A DNA stretch of 64,000 bases from Puccinia triticina (Eukaryota; Basidiomycota; Pucciniomycetes; Pucciniales; Pucciniaceae), in contig NC_070561.1 in the NCBI RefSeq assembly GCF_026914185.1, positions 7,626,001 through 7,690,000 of the forward strand, read 5' to 3'. The notes beneath the pieces are model-generated. The model was not told the origin of the DNA. It saw nothing but the letters and a program-made list of their open reading frames with translations, and searched no databases. This document shows positions 54,261 through 64,000 of the stretch, piece by piece; the stretch's first letter is position 1; every line of letters starts with the position of its first letter. The position numbers and the translations under genes were made by a program.

Positions 54261-55397
54261 CGCCGCGGCGCACAAGTATGGTCACCACAGCGGGGGTGGA
54301 TTTAGCACTGGGTTTTGCTGGGATTGTTGTTGGAAAGGTGGTGAAAATGATGATTGGTGTTGGTATCAAGGGCAGGGAGTATGTTTGGCAATGGAAATTC
54401 TATGGTGTGGTGTGCTTTGATGGGTAGTTGTTGGGCCGTAGCAAGGTGCTAGATCTGGAGCCCCAGATGGGAATTTTACCGCCCTGCCTTCAACTAGCGC
54501 CCGATTTACCCCCCTCACCCCAAATGGGGGGACGAGTTTTGAGCGCAGCTCTGTAAAATGCCATCACAGCCCGTAGTGGAGATGCTCTTACTTGCTGTTT
54601 GGCTTGCATTTCTGCGAATTTTGTGGATTGTAGAATTTTGTCTGTGTGTGTATGGCTGTGGTGGCAGGGTTGTGCATCTGGTTTGGCGTGGTGACCGGGG
54701 TGGAGTTGCGCATGATCAATCACATATTGCTTGAGACTACTACTACTGCTTCCTTGGAGGAAAGAAACCAGCAATGCCATTTCATCCATCTGTTTCTAAC
54801 GTACTTGGCTCTCTCCCAACCTTCACTTGCTCACATTCCCCTTAACAGCTATATATATATTTTTTCTTCCAAGTGTGTCAGATCCAAACTAACATGGGAT
54901 GTGTGGCCATGTCGGGTGTGCATCTTGTCCCTTCAAGATATGAGTAAGGTTGTGTACACACTGAGGGGCTACATGCGACTCTGGGCCAAAGCACCAGTGA
55001 TGGTGGTGTATGCAATCAAATCAAGTCTCTGTGCTCAAGTCATATTTAGGATTTGGACTTTGGTAAGTCTGACCCAAGTGGGCTGTATGAATCAGCAAAA
55101 AATGGAGGGAAGTTGCGACTTGAAAATCTTGTATTTATGATGGGAGCTGTGGATTGGTGTTTGCAGGGCCAACACACTGGCGCTAAGATTGCGGGCACGT
55201 TTAATACGCTGGACACCGATCAAGAAAATAATGGAGATGACAAGCATCTGATTCTGAGGATTTTATTTACAGATAGATACAGATCTTGTTACATACTTGG
55301 GCAAGGAGAAGGGATGACATGAAAAAGATATAAGGCATACAAGTCCTACCAAAGAAAGATGCTAAGACTGAGAGGATTGGGTGGCACCAGAGAGTTT

Positions 55398-56060
55398 TCA
55401 TGATCGTTGCTCCCAGTTGGAAGAAGAGGAAGATTTGCTGGCCGAGGAGCTGTTTGCATCGACAGCGCCTTGGGTATTTGCCTTGGCGCGGGCATCCGCA
55501 GCTGAACTTGCGGCTGAATCGCCGGCGCTGGGTCCAGAGCTTCCGGCGGCGCCATCAGCTGAACCTTGAGCGTCCACCGAGCCTGTTGGACGTGGGCCGT
55601 TTGCCTGAGCGCGAGCAGCAGCGCCTGCAGTTGCGGCCGAGTTGCCTGTGCTTGGGCCGGGCTGGCCGGGGCCTCGAGCGGCGGTAGCAGCATCAGCGTC
55701 AGCATTGGCATCCGCTCCTCCTCCGATACTGCCAGCGACCATCGGACCCGGAGGGCCACCCGGAACCACGACTGCACCAACCGGAGGCGGGCCAACGAGC
55801 GGGCCAGAAGGACCGATACCGACGGGACCGGGACCGGGTCCACCCAGAGCGGCTCCAACGAGACCTGCAGCCACATTGAGACCTGCGCCGACGCCTGCAC
55901 CAGGCCCGGGGACCATCCGTCTGTCCACTCGATTGCCGCTCGTTCGACGGCCTATGGAAGTAGTGCTGCGTGTATCCTCGTTGAGTGGTGAGGCGAGAAC
56001 TCCAAAGGCCATGATTGCAAAGCCGATTATCACCATCGAGCTAACGTTCATCTTCAACAT
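55398..56060 (-). CDS. Secreted Ala/Gly/Ser-rich protein, copy 2
   Basis: 220 residues from M-L-K-M-N-V at 56060, the start conserved with copy 1; an upstream in-frame ATG at 56093 would add 11 residues but would spoil the signal peptide. Signal peptide core M-V-I-I-G-F-A-I-M-A-F. The mature protein shares R-R-M-V-P-G-P-G-A-G, G-G-P-G-P-G-P-V-G, V-P-G-G-P-P-G-P-M and the poly-Ser/N-W end with copy 1. It lacks about 107 residues of central Ala-rich repeats. No catalytic motif. Confidence 0.8.
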   Translation of the reverse strand: MLKMNVSSMVIIGFAIMAFGVLASPLNEDTRSTTSIGRRTSGNRVDRRMVPGPGAGVGAGLNVAAGLVGAALGGPGPGPVGIGPSGPLVGPPPVGAVVVPGGPPGPMVAGSIGGGADANADADAATAARGPGQPGPSTGNSAATAGAAARAQANGPRPTGSVDAQGSADGAAGSSGPSAGDSAASSAADARAKANTQGAVDANSSSASKSSSSSNWEQRS

Positions 56061-56449
56061 CGTGCTGGAAATATCTGAAATCGTAGCGGACATTGGTTAG
56101 CGAAAAGTCACGAAATGAAACGGGATACGGGTGAACAGCAAAACAAAAGGACTAACAAGAGAATTGTCCACGTAATCTCAGTCTTGTTGCGGCTGCGTGC
56201 GGAATGTACAAATATTTTTGAACAATGACTGTCGAAGTCAGTGTGGTTGAAAAGTTCCGCTGGATACAAGCTTGTTTCTAACAAGCAGGTTAACTTTCAA
56301 AGTTTCAGACGGTGATATACGAGATGGATAAGAGCAGACCGCTAGCGGAGGAACCAGAAGATGGACGAAGGAGGAATGAGGAAGTTGAATGTGTACAGGA
56401 AGCAAGCTTTGGATAGGGGATGAGGGCCTTCAAAGGAAAAAGGAAGCGG

Positions 56450-56653
56450 TTATAAGGCATTCTCCAAGTGCTCTTGGATGCTGAATTTGTTGCAGCCGGA
56501 CGATGATAACGATGGTGTGGGAAGATGTTTGTTGATTGAGAGGCGGACAGGAGCACCGTGTGCGATGAAGTAAAAGTCCAGCGTGAAGGTCGCCAAGTGA
56601 ACCTCTTCATCTTCACGAACCAGCTCATCCTCCTCGTAAGCATAAGTGCTCAT
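56450..56653 (-). CDS. Small Glu-rich conserved ORF, copy 2
   Basis: 67 residues. An acidic N-terminus (Y-E-E-D-E-L-V-R-E-D-E-E) is followed by a hydrophobic strand-like segment (L-A-T-F-T-L-D-F-Y-F-I-A) and P-S-L-S-S-S-G-C-N-K-F-S-I-Q-E-H-L-E-N-A-L. Most differences from copy 1 leave the protein unchanged, which suggests selection on the protein. Family unknown to me. It may be only one exon of a larger gene. Confidence 0.5.
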   Translation of the reverse strand: MSTYAYEEDELVREDEEVHLATFTLDFYFIAHGAPVRLSINKHLPTPSLSSSGCNKFSIQEHLENAL

Positions 56654-57199
56654 CAAAAGCTAGCAAGACCATGCCGACCACCCCTCTAACTGCCCTGAAC
56701 CGGCCTTGCCTTCCCGGGGAAACGTCGCGACTTACGCGTTCTCGGGAGAGCTAGGTGCCAACTTTCCATCCGAACCCATCAACACAAGATCATCCATCAT
56801 GATGGACTGGGTGCGCTTTCGTGTGCCCGCCAGTTCATTACCGAGCTCACCACCGCCCGCTAAACATTCTTTATTGATGTTGCCATCCAGGTGTGGATTT
56901 TGTTCGACTTGAATTTATTAATCTGGCTTTTGTTGGTTTTGAGAGTCGAGACCCGGGTATTCCACAAGTGAATGATTCTGAATCGAGAAAGGGCCGCCGC
57001 CCATGAGCAGCTCAGAAACGAGCTGGCGATAGTTAGAAGGAGCTTCTTGATGCGGATGAGGGTGATGGGCTTCTTGGGCCACCTGGGGCTAGATCACCAA
57101 GGCCAATATGCTGTTCGCTCTCCCCGACGAGATCAAGTCCAATCAAGTGTAGGGGCATATAAAAACAGCCCGAAAGTGTTTCTTTGGGAGGGTTGTCTC

Positions 57200-60100
57200 A
57201 CAACGTATCCAATTTAATTGTGAACGGGCAGCTGCCGACTAATCCTCTCTTCCAGCTTCTCCTTAAAACAGCATGGAGGTGGACGATGAAGATGTTGAAG
57301 GCTGAGCTTACGGCCGGTGGACGAACCGGGGAGCCCTGGCCGTTCACGGGGCCGAGAGGGGTGCTCAGGGGTCTCATGCCAGGCAGGTTGGCTGCCTGCG
57401 ACAAAAGTGACGTCACCCGGCGCAGTGTTTGCTGACCATCCTCAAAGTTTACCCAGGGATCAGGATATCAACTTCGACAGCCCGTTCTGCGGCTGTATCT
57501 TCCCACTGGTTCAACTGCTGGCAGCCTGCAAGCTCCAGGAAAATCATACAGGGCCATCTTCAAGAGCGGTTCCGGCCGAAAGGCACTCCCTGGCTCTTCT
57601 GCAGGCGTCCTCGAACTTGCCTCCTTTTGATCAAGAGGCCTTCTTAGCTGATATTCCTGAAACTGAATGGACGGAAGCACTTGAATTCTACCATGTGACA
57701 GCAAACCGCTGCTGGAACTGTGGTGACAGTTCTCACTACTTGAGAGACTGTCCGACCAGAGCAAGGTTGACACTGGTCTTTTGACGTCAAAGAGGACCCG
57801 GTGCTTTGTCCTATTGCCCTGCGGTTGCGCCTTGGCAACAATTCCAACAGGCACCGTTTTTGCCAATGATCAGCGTGGTGTACCCACCACTGGGGGTTCC
57901 CTTTGGCCAGCAATCATTTCCCGTGGCTCCTCAGCAATTCCAATCTCGTCCTTTCTTCAAACCGCATCAGTACTTTCAGCAAGGACACCAATCCTACCCC
58001 TCCGTTCCCCCGCAGTACCAGCCGCTGGCTCAACGACAGAACTATTGACTGGCCAACAGTTATTGACCCTGATCACAGCAAGCTACCCGCCAATCTCAGT
58101 TTGAACCAAGATCAAGGTCAGACCAACAACGGGGGGGTGGGGCTTCGGCGAAGGAAGCGGAAGTGGCAGGTTTCCCTGATGGCCTCGCTGAGGGAGATTT
58201 TGCGGCATTGACCATGGAGATTGATGTAAGTACTCCCGCCATTCTTGACTCTGGGGCAACCCAAAATCTCACAGGAGATTTAAGACTCCTGCATAACTTT
58301 TGCAAACTCAAAGTTCCAATTGCACTGAATGTAGCAACTGCAGGAGCTGGAGCCACTATATCAGGCGCAGGAGACCTCCTTTTCAGAGGACACGGTGGCG
58401 AGTGAATAGCCGTAAAAACGGTGTTGTACTGTGAGCGAGCGTCGTCTACTCTCATCTCACTAGCCGGGCTCAGAAAGGCTGACTGGTCTTTCGCATATGA
58501 CCAGACAACGGACTGTTTCAATATTTTTGATGTTACAGCTCAACACGTCTTCTGCTGCATGTTTGATTGTGAACAAAACCGGTGGTGTATCCCGTTTCCC
58601 ATGGTTTGGTCGAGTCCCCCAAGCAAATCAAAATCCATTGCTTTGAAGGCTGTTTCAATTGCACCATCTTCAGTCCACATGGTTTCCTCTTCTCCTATGA
58701 ATCATGTTCCCAATTCTTTTTCTCGCACACTGTCATCAGTTTCTCATCTTCCTGATACAAATGTCAATGAATCTCACTTATCCTTGGACGTACCTGCTGA
58801 GATCACTTCCCTAGTGACTGCCCCAATGATCCGTTCATCACACCTTTTGAGAGGATCTATCCCTCTTTGTGGAGGCCGGAATCTCTTACGGAGTCTGAGA
58901 AAGTGTTATTATTCTGGCACCGCATATTTGGGCATGTGAGCCTCAGGAAAATACAGTCTCTGATAAAACAACGTTTGGGTTTTGGACTTCCTTCCGATCT
59001 GCCACCTGGAAAAATTCACTGTCCTATCTGCGCAATCACAAAGAGCACTAGCCTGAATCCTCTAACAAGCACAATGCGCAGTCCTGCTCAACTAGAGATA
59101 CTCTGCACTGATCTAATGGGGCCATTTCCCAAGGAAGCTATTGATGGATCCAAATATCTGCTCACTTTGAGGGATGTTGCATCAGGCTACTCATATGTCA
59201 AAGGTCTAAAGGTTGAATCAGATGCCAATGTGATCCTTATGGAGATTATCCGGAAGCTCGAGAAGCAGACGGGTGATTTTGTTAAGATACTTTGTAGTGA
59301 CAATGGTGGGGAATTTGCAAAAAAGGCTTTCAACACTTTCTTGAAAGAAAAAGGCATTATTGCTGAGCGTTCTCTACCCTATCACCACTATCAGAACAGG
59401 GTGGTGGAGAGATTTAACCGGACTGTTGCAGATATGGGGCGCACTGTCCTTAGTGATAGCCAATTACCGCGCAATTTCTGGGTGTACGCCTTCTTGTGGG
59501 CAAACCATGTATTAAACCGCGTTCCAAACAAGTCTAGCAAAGGGAAGACGCCGTACAAGGCGCTGTTTAATCGGCCACCAAATTTTGACACCTTCAGGAT
59601 TTTTGGTTCAAAAGCATTTATCCATATACCTGTTGAGAAGCGCAATAAGCTTGATGATAGGGCGGCGGAGGCCTACATTGTTGCGCATTTGGAAGCCAGT
59701 AAAGGATGGCTGTTCTATCTACCATTGACAAACACTTTTTTCTCTTCGGCAATGGTGCGGTTTGTAGACAGCATCCCATGCGTCACAATACAGAAGAAGG
59801 CAATTCTAGCTCCGACTAATTCGGACACTTTGGCTAGCTCAATAGCTACAGAGTTTATTGCGCGTCAAATAAGCCTTGGGAACTTTGTCAATGAGATTGA
59901 GTTTGACAACCAGGAGTTTTTGGTTGACGCTATCCTTCAGACGTGCTCCTCTTATGGTGTAGATATTCCAAAGACTTACAAGCAGGCAATGAAGTCGTCA
60001 GAAAAGGCCTATTGGACTAATGCCATCTTGGAGGAGCTATCCAAACTGTTGCAGATGGATGTCTGGGTGTCACAACTCATGCCAGAAGGGAAGATGGGTA

Positions 60101-61590
60101 TTCGCAAAAAAGTCCAGGGCAGATGGGGGTACACCGCGATATAAAGCACGATATGTTGCAAAAGGTTTCCGCCAGGTTGCTGGGCATGACTTCAATGAAA
60201 ATTTTGCTCCAACAGCGACTTTTGTGGCTCTACGGTTGCTCCTGACTATTGTGGCGTGTTTCAATTGGCATGTTCACAGTTTTGATTTTGCTGCACCTTA
60301 TTTAAACTCCCCCATAGACAAAGAAGTCTGGGTCAAGCCTCCAGAGGGAGTTGATCTGCCAGCGGGGCATGCTTTCAAGCTTAAAAAGGCATTGTATGGA
60401 ACACAACAGGCGGCTCGGTGCTGGTGGCTTCACTTACGGGGTATCCTAGACAAACTGGGGTACTCTCCGTCTCAGTATGATAACAGCCTATATATCTTGC
60501 GTCATGAAACTGAGACGGGAGTAATATGGGTCCATGTAGACAATGAGGTTATGACGGCATCCAACAAGAACCTCCTGCAAAAATTGGAGTTAGATCTTAA
60601 GGATGTCCTGAAGATTAAGTGGTCCAATCAATTGGACTCAATTGTTGGTGTAAGTATCCAGCGTGCGCCAGAAGGCTTTGTCCTCTCTCAGCCAAAGCTT
60701 ATCAACGCTTTGCTAGAGGAGGAATGGGATGGGGTTCAAACGGCAAAGACACCACTGCCTCTGAATTTCAACGCAGTCACAGAGGATGGTGATGCCTCTG
60801 GTTCATCAAAATACCTGCACATCCTTGGGATGATGAGCTACCTAGCTGTAGGTACTTGGCCGGACATTGCTTTTTCAGTCAATTACCTAGCGCGTTTTTT
60901 GGCTAAGCCAGGTGCTCAACACTGGAATGGTGTTCAACATCTGGTCAATTATATAGCGGGTAGTGCTGAACAATGTTTATGCCTCTTTCCAGACAGAGAT
61001 CCAAAGGCGCTGAAGACTTACTGCAACACGTCTTGGGGCGGAGAGTTCTCACGATCATCCTACAAGGTCTTGATTCTGTTTCTAGGTTGTCCGGTCTTAT
61101 GGGTAGCCCGCCAACAAACAACTGTTGCAGCTTCTACATGCCATGCAGAATACATGGCGCTTGGAGCTGCGACACAAAACACACTATGGATTTGACACCT
61201 GCTTCAAGATGTCCTGAAGGCTGATTTTGTAGGGAATCTTTACTGTGACAACCAGTTGGCTGTGAGGGTAGGTACAGATGATTCATCTAACAAAAGGACA
61301 CAACACATGGACAGGGATTTTTATATTACTAATGAGGCACTTTACAAGAAACTGACGACTTTGACTTGGGTTCCCACCACAGATCAGAAAGCGGATGTTT
61401 TCACTAAAAGCCTGCCGCCTGAATTGTTTAGGAAGATGAGGAGCCATCTTTTGCGGCCTGGTTGGATTTTTTTTCTTCTCTTTTTTTTATTTTTTTTATC
61501 TCATTGTCTCTTATTTTTTCCTGCTCTATCTTTCAGATGCGTAGACTAGTTTGTATGTAGGGTCTCAAGTCTGGGCGAGGGGGTGGCTGT
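57200..61590 (+). pseudogene. Degenerate Ty1/copia gag-pol
   Basis: Gag end with zinc knuckle C-W-N-C-G-D-S-S-H-Y-L-R-D-C (~57708-57752); protease I-L-D-S-G-A-T (~58240-58260); pre-integrase C-P-I-C; integrase with C-T-D-L-M-G, S-D-N-G-G-E-F and V-V-E-R-F-N-R (~59100-59420); RT (Y-K-A-R-Y-V-A-K-G to H-V-D-N-E, ~60147-60550); RNase H and the usual K-A-D-V-F-T-K-S end (~61390). Broken by frameshifts between gag and protease, near 58,860 and near 60,090, a TGA at ~58403 and a TGA after L-W-I at ~61193. The RT catalytic V-D-D is V-D-N, and RNase H has Y-C-N instead of Y-C-D. The 5' LTR is not seen. A purine-rich G-G-G-C-G-A-G-G-G-G-G-T-G-G then TGTTGTAACCTGACATG near 61588 may mark the 3' LTR. 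Confidence 0.9.
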
Positions 61591-62087
61591 TGTAACCTGA
61601 CATGTCAGGTTACAGTCTGTGACACTCGCCAGCCCTTGAGACCATATTTGAGTCGGGGAACAAGCTGCAGAGCTTTTTCCTCATCCAATATAGCTATTCA
61701 TCCACATCAACCTCCGTCGCGCCTGGTTGGGTGCACCCCTGCGCAAGCGTGCTTTAGAAAGTTCCGCACCGCATCCTCTACATCAAGGAGTCCCCTGCAC
61801 CCGAGAATGAGTCCGTTGTGCAGTTCAAAATTGAGATCAGATGAGTGTGGCTGCTCAGATCCAAGGGCCAACAGCCCGCCGCGGTCAGATTTGTCTTCCT
61901 ACCCCCGCTGGCCATCTCTGTCAATGTGCTAACATTTTGCTTAAAAAAGCCCAAAATGAGCGCGTGTTTTGATTAGCTTCTGAGTCTCTGGATGGATCAT
62001 TTTCCTGGCCCCACTGAAATGAACAAAACAACTTTACAACCTGAGTCGAGTTGATTGACAAGATCATTAGTTAGATGAGGAAGAAAA

Positions 62088-62088
<1 letters not shown>
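61588..62088 (+). mobile_element. Possible 3' LTR or flank of the copia element
   Basis: Begins TGTTGTAACCTGACATG followed by its mirror CATGTCAGGTTACA, right after the purine-rich tract. No matching 5' copy is present in the window, so the outer border cannot be placed. Confidence 0.35.
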
Positions 62089-62119
<31 letters not shown>

Positions 62120-62127
62120 GGTGATGG
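62089..62127. repeat. (GAT)n(GGT)n microsatellite
   Basis: About five GAT units run into about seven GGT units, then GATGG. Confidence 0.9.
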
Positions 62128-62129
62128 AA

Positions 62130-64000
62130 AGGATGGATTTACAGTATCAGTGAGAGGGTCTAATACAAATTTCCGTTTGACAATGCCAATGTGAGGGATT
62201 GTCAGGTTTTCTTGCCGGGCAATGTCAGAGTTGTACAATATGATGTTAATGACAATCAGACGCGAGCCGTTTGCGGCATATTTTTGAGGATCCTGCCTTA
62301 ATCAGCCTCAATTCCTTTGATGAGTATTAAGAGTTTGTGCAGCAATAGTATAATGGATATCTAAAGGGAGACAAATGATCAAATCAGGGTACGCACTCTT
62401 TTTTCACTTTCTCTCGCTCTTAAGGAGATGATATGGATAGACAAACGTTACAAGCCGTGTTGAGGAGCTCAGGTTGGTTGGTGACATACATGGGTTTGGA
62501 TTGATAGACAAAGCTTGAGTCAATTACACGGGTTGAAGGATGGTGGGAGGAGAGGGAGTGGAAGCTCTGCAGCATGTTGTAGATGTTTATTTCAAAGCGG
62601 TGCAAAAGTTGCATTTGGTTTAACGTGAACAGCTTCACTTAAATTTTTGGACAACATTTACTTTTCCAAATGCACTTTTGTAAAAGCAGAGCAAGCCAAA
62701 ACAGACTACCTGTTTGACAGGTGCAATTAAGCGCGGTGGTAACTTGCATATGTGACTATGCAACGAAATTGATTTTCACAAAGAGCATAAGGCAAAGTCC
62801 TGCTCCAATCATGAGTTGCCGCCCCCCAAATGGAAAAGAGCTCCCTATTTGACGAAGGAACTGGTAAGGCCGCTGGGATGTATTGACTGGGACTTTGGGA
62901 GATGTGTTGGCCGAAAGTTAGATGATGATTCCTTTTCCAATGGGTTGCAGACGGGTGTATCCTATTTTGGTGTCAGTAATGGTGAAGTTGGGGTATGGTC
63001 GAGAATGTGAGGGCTTTGTAAAATCTGGAGAATATAAAAATGATGGTTTTGGATTTTGTTTGGCCAGATTTGAAAACGGACTGGTCTCTACTGCTGCTAA
63101 CGGACCCAAGCTTTGCCCTGCTTTTGAAGTAAATTCACATTTCTGATGATGATTTTGGAAATGTGATATACGTAAATGTTGCGCTTTACCATGGTTTTGT
63201 CAAAATGTCTGGACGACTTTTAGCAACCTGCATTTGGAAATGATGGCGCGTTCAGCTGGATATTTGTCTGGCTCCAGGAGGAAAACTTGGGGCGCACCAA
63301 ATATAAAAGGAGCCGGTGAAGGAGGTGTGAGATGGTCAGGCCACTGGGAGGTATTGATTGGCTCTGCCGTAATTGTCGTCCTCCCAGTCAGTGCCTTACA
63401 TTGAAAATCATTAATTACATCAATAACTCCTTTTTTTGCTCAGCTTTCACAGACCCGATCAAGGGGAAATGCTGCACAAAAAAATTAGTTGCCGATGTAA
63501 TTAAGGATTTTTAATTATATTTAATAGCTTTCTCCATTAGTACATTTATTTCACTACATTGTAAATCACTCTCAGACGTGATTTTTCCTATAAAAGGAGG
63601 CCTATCTTGCCCCTTCTTGTTTTCTTTCCCCCTCATGCTTACACTAGTGAATGATAATTGATATTATTCAGCAGACATCACTTCAAAAATTGCCCCCATC
63701 CAACATTGTCTTATAAAGATTGCCCCTTATCAAAAAATTGCCTCACATCTCACCTTGACTTGAAAATCTGACTTATTAATTTAAGTTCAGGAATCTCCCA
63801 GAGTATCCATCATGCCAAAAATCTTCTAAAATGCAACTTACATCAAAATTACATATATATTACAAGGTTTATAAATAGCAATCAGATTTAAATAGCTTGA
63901 ATTCAGGAAGATTGCGCCACACTAAATTAATAGTGTATCTCCTAGAGCTTAATTACAGGAGGGCAGCCCTTCAAGCACCCGTGTATTTTATCATTTCCCG
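62130..64000. other. No gene called; promoter-like and repeat scraps
   Basis: No frame has splice or domain support. A ~29-bp motif recurs at about 62862 and 63332 (TGGT(A/C)AGGCC(G/A)CTGGGA then GTATTGA(C/T)TGG). At 63590-63601 TATAAAAGGAGG is a good TATA box, followed by a C/T-rich stretch; this may be an LTR or a promoter for something beyond the window. Confidence 0.4.

Larger units (their letters stand above)
54870..57060. repeat. Segmental duplication, copy 2
   Basis: Aligns in order with 46870-49440. It contains the shorter Ala/Gly-rich gene and the intact form of the small Glu-rich ORF, then the conserved flank with GGCTTTTGTTGGTTTTGAGAG near 56924. 54265-54870 contains no supported gene. 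Confidence 0.75.

Overview
The window looks like a stretch of a repeat-rich basidiomycete nuclear genome, most likely a rust fungus (Pucciniales, Puccinia-like). The grounds are short introns of about 60-110 nt with CTAAC/CTGAC branch sites, a DUF7872-type secreted protein of the kind I know from rusts, cysteine-rich secreted-protein genes, and dense Ty3/gypsy, Ty1/copia, DIRS-like and MITE insertions. No bacterial features are present. All names rest on reading motifs; no database was searched.

Layout. 1-4.1 kb: a minus-strand DIRS-like element (RT start cut by the window edge, gag-like gene) and a ~1 kb imperfect inverted repeat whose centre is seven tandem copies of a ~28-bp palindrome. 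4.2-6.6 kb: mostly empty, with a decayed minisatellite. 6,631-16,045: an intact-looking, very young Ty3/gypsy chromovirus (near-identical LTRs, 5-bp target duplication TTCAT). 16.0-18.0 kb: repeats and an LTR remnant carrying a nested MITE.

18,091-23,823 (minus): the main discovery. About 29 exons can be threaded into a 1,128-residue type II membrane or secreted low-complexity protein. Nineteen of these exons are only 6-18 nt long; all nineteen are in phase 0 and a multiple of three. It is a micro-exon gene. Head-to-head with it, at 24,947-26,605, is a clean nine-exon XAP5/FAM50 gene. 26.6-29.5 kb holds a large foldback element and GTAGCG-word repeats.

29,553-31,901 (minus): an 11-exon secreted DUF7872-family gene. 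32-35.6 kb is repetitive: a small MITE, an LTR remnant inside a palindromic CCGGTC array, and GGTACC repeats. Two paralogous three-exon cysteine-rich secreted-protein genes lie at 35,731-36,484 and 42,000-42,696 (plus), separated by hairpins and MITEs, including a 95-bp-arm perfect hairpin at 37.4 kb.

44,364-46,765 (plus): VMS1/ANKZF1, the ribosome-quality-control peptidyl-tRNA-cleaving factor, with zinc finger, catalytic GGGQ and a Cdc48-binding VIM. Downstream an old segmental duplication repeats a secreted Ala/Gly/Ser-rich gene plus a small conserved ORF (46.9-49.4 kb and 54.9-57.1 kb), with a VMS1 pseudogene fragment between them at 49.5 kb. Between the copies, 51,620-52,525 is a tRNA-like unit split by an 828-bp CACTG-ended element. 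57.2-61.6 kb is a dead Ty1/copia element; 61.6-64 kb shows no recognisable gene.

The host genes do not form a pathway. The themes are secreted or surface proteins in a repeat-rich neighbourhood (the micro-exon gene, the DUF7872 gene, the two Cys-rich proteins, the Ala/Gly-rich pair) next to two conserved housekeeping genes (XAP5 and VMS1).
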